A DNA stretch of 5,844 nucleotides from the NCBI GenBank assembly GCA_009845505.1, contig VXZL01000637.1, forward strand, positions 1 to 5,844, written 5' to 3'. This document shows, one piece after another, positions 5,247 through 5,844 of this stretch (the stretch's first letter is position 1; each line of letters starts with the position of its first letter). Origin of the DNA: Candidatus Poribacteria bacterium. GTDB lineage: Bacteria; Poribacteria; WGA-4E; WGA-3G. Below the pieces are notes generated by a model that saw only the letters and a program-made list of their open reading frames with translations, had not been told where the DNA came from and did not search any database. Both the position numbers and the translations under genes were made by a program.

Positions 5247-5358
5247 AGTTTGCTGTTAGCAAATAGCAGTCAGGTCTATGGCTGCTGGTCTATGGCTTAT
5301 GGCTATTCGCCAACTGCCAATCGCTAATTGCCAACTGCCAATTGCTATTCGCTATCTG
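5247..5358. repeat. 16-unit degenerate heptamer array between msrB and the radical SAM gene
   Basis: The sequence keeps an unbroken 7-base period for about 112 bases. The eight right-hand units (5303-5358) follow the plus-strand consensus CYAWYYG, for example CCAACTG, CCAATCG and CTAATTG. The left-hand units drift to TCTATGG, CTTATGG and CTGCTGG, then to TGTTAGC and AAATAGC. Units differ in sequence but not in length. The array fills most of the 119-bp gap between the two genes and runs into the msrB 3' end, so it overlaps the stop codon and last codons of that gene. It encodes nothing else. It may be a slipped-strand or recombination product, or a dispersed repeat family. Confidence 0.7.
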
Positions 5359-5761
5359 GTTCTTCTTTGACCAATGTAAGTGCCGCAGAGTTCAAACAAT
5401 AACGCTTACCTGTCGGATCAGGTCCGTCATTAAAGACGTGTCCGAGATGTGCGTCGCACCGACTACAGACGACTTCCGTGCGTGGCATAAAAAATATGCT
5501 ACGATCCGGTTTGGTCTCAACAGATTCGGGCGTAATAGATTCCCAAAAACTCGGCCACCCTGTCCCTGAATCGTATTTGGTCTCCGAGCTAAAAAGTGGA
5601 CTGCCGCAGCAGATACAGTGATAGGTCCCTTGCTCTTTGCAATCGTGGTATTGCCCCGTGAAGGCGCGTTCTGTCCCTTTCTTCCGGGTTACCTGATACT
5701 CTTCCTGTGAGAGTTGTTCTTTCCATTCTTTTTCTGATTTAACAACCTTTTTTACACCCAT
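5345..5761 (-). CDS. msrB: peptide methionine-(R)-S-oxide reductase MsrB (138 aa)
   Basis: MsrB reduces the R-epimer of methionine sulfoxide in proteins, normally with thioredoxin. The full single-domain fold is present: [19 protein letters not shown] (20-38), zinc ligands C49/C52 and C99/C102, GTGWPSF (66-72), DAHLGHVF (103-110) and the catalytic C122 in RYCLNSAAL. Residue 67 is Thr, where many family members have the resolving Cys (SGCGWPSF), so recycling may use another Cys such as C51 or C41, or act directly through thioredoxin, as inferred for E. coli-type enzymes. There is no signal peptide, so it is cytoplasmic. ATG at 5759-5761 has AAGGGG, a weaker site, 6 bases upstream. The last residues and stop codon come from the adjoining heptamer array. 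The length is typical. Confidence 0.96.
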   Translation of the reverse strand: MGVKKVVKSEKEWKEQLSQEEYQVTRKKGTERAFTGQYHDCKEQGTYHCICCGSPLFSSETKYDSGTGWPSFWESITPESVETKPDRSIFFMPRTEVVCSRCDAHLGHVFNDGPDPTGKRYCLNSAALTLVKEEPDSE

Positions 5762-5801
5762 TTTTTACCCCTTACGAATGTGCCAGATTTCTTTGAAAAA
5801 T

Positions 5802-5830
5802 ACTATGCCATATTTTCAAAAAAAAATCAA
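5802..5830 (-). promoter_or_regulatory. possible promoter of msrB
   Basis: On the minus strand TTGATT (5825-5830) is separated by 17 bases from CATAGT (5802-5807); each hexamer matches consensus at 4 of 6 positions. The spacer contains a run of T residues. It would give a leader of about 35 bases before the msrB ATG. The AT-rich context makes chance matches likely. Confidence 0.35.
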
Positions 5831-5844
5831 GACTGTTTTCATGG

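Noticed and set aside
3967..5358. The heptamer arrays as a CRISPR array
   Set aside because: The units are 7 bases long, contiguous and degenerate, with no spacers and no cas genes.

Overview
The window reads as one strand of a bacterial chromosome: every gene I can support lies on the minus strand and uses the standard bacterial code with AGGAG-type ribosome binding sites. A phytanoyl-CoA dioxygenase family gene beside a sugar-isomerase TIM-barrel gene, a SPASM-type radical SAM gene and many palindromic or heptameric intergenic repeats remind me most of Candidatus Poribacteria or a similar uncultured, sponge-associated or marine lineage. That placement is a recollection, not a measurement.

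Layout, read right to left (the direction of transcription). Positions 5761-5345 encode MsrB, a methionine-R-sulfoxide reductase, with a possible promoter at 5802-5830. A 16-unit degenerate heptamer array (5247-5358) follows; it supplies the last MsrB codons and fills the gap to a radical SAM/SPASM-like gene (5225-4005). A second heptamer array (3967-4001) lies directly beyond that gene's stop codon. Next are a sugar phosphate isomerase/epimerase-like gene (3861-2998) and a phytanoyl-CoA dioxygenase family gene (2918-1992). They are 79 bp apart and are probably one operon ending near a hairpin at 1955-1977.

A well-formed promoter (1838-1866) then drives a compact unit: a 215-residue protein with an antitoxin-like N-terminus (1768-1121), a 107-residue three-helix membrane protein (1103-780), and an unannotated 42-residue tryptophan-rich membrane peptide (766-638). 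A probable terminator (597-616) ends it. Beyond it lies a 64-bp cloverleaf-like palindrome (438-501). After that comes a second, similar small membrane peptide with a Trp-rich end (335-204), followed at once by a possible 45-codon ORF (201-64).

The most novel item is the pair of 42-43 residue peptides. Both appear to start at a non-ATG codon followed by Glu, contain one hydrophobic helix and a basic P-x-R-K segment, and end in a run of tryptophans. Both are too short for usual gene-calling cutoffs.
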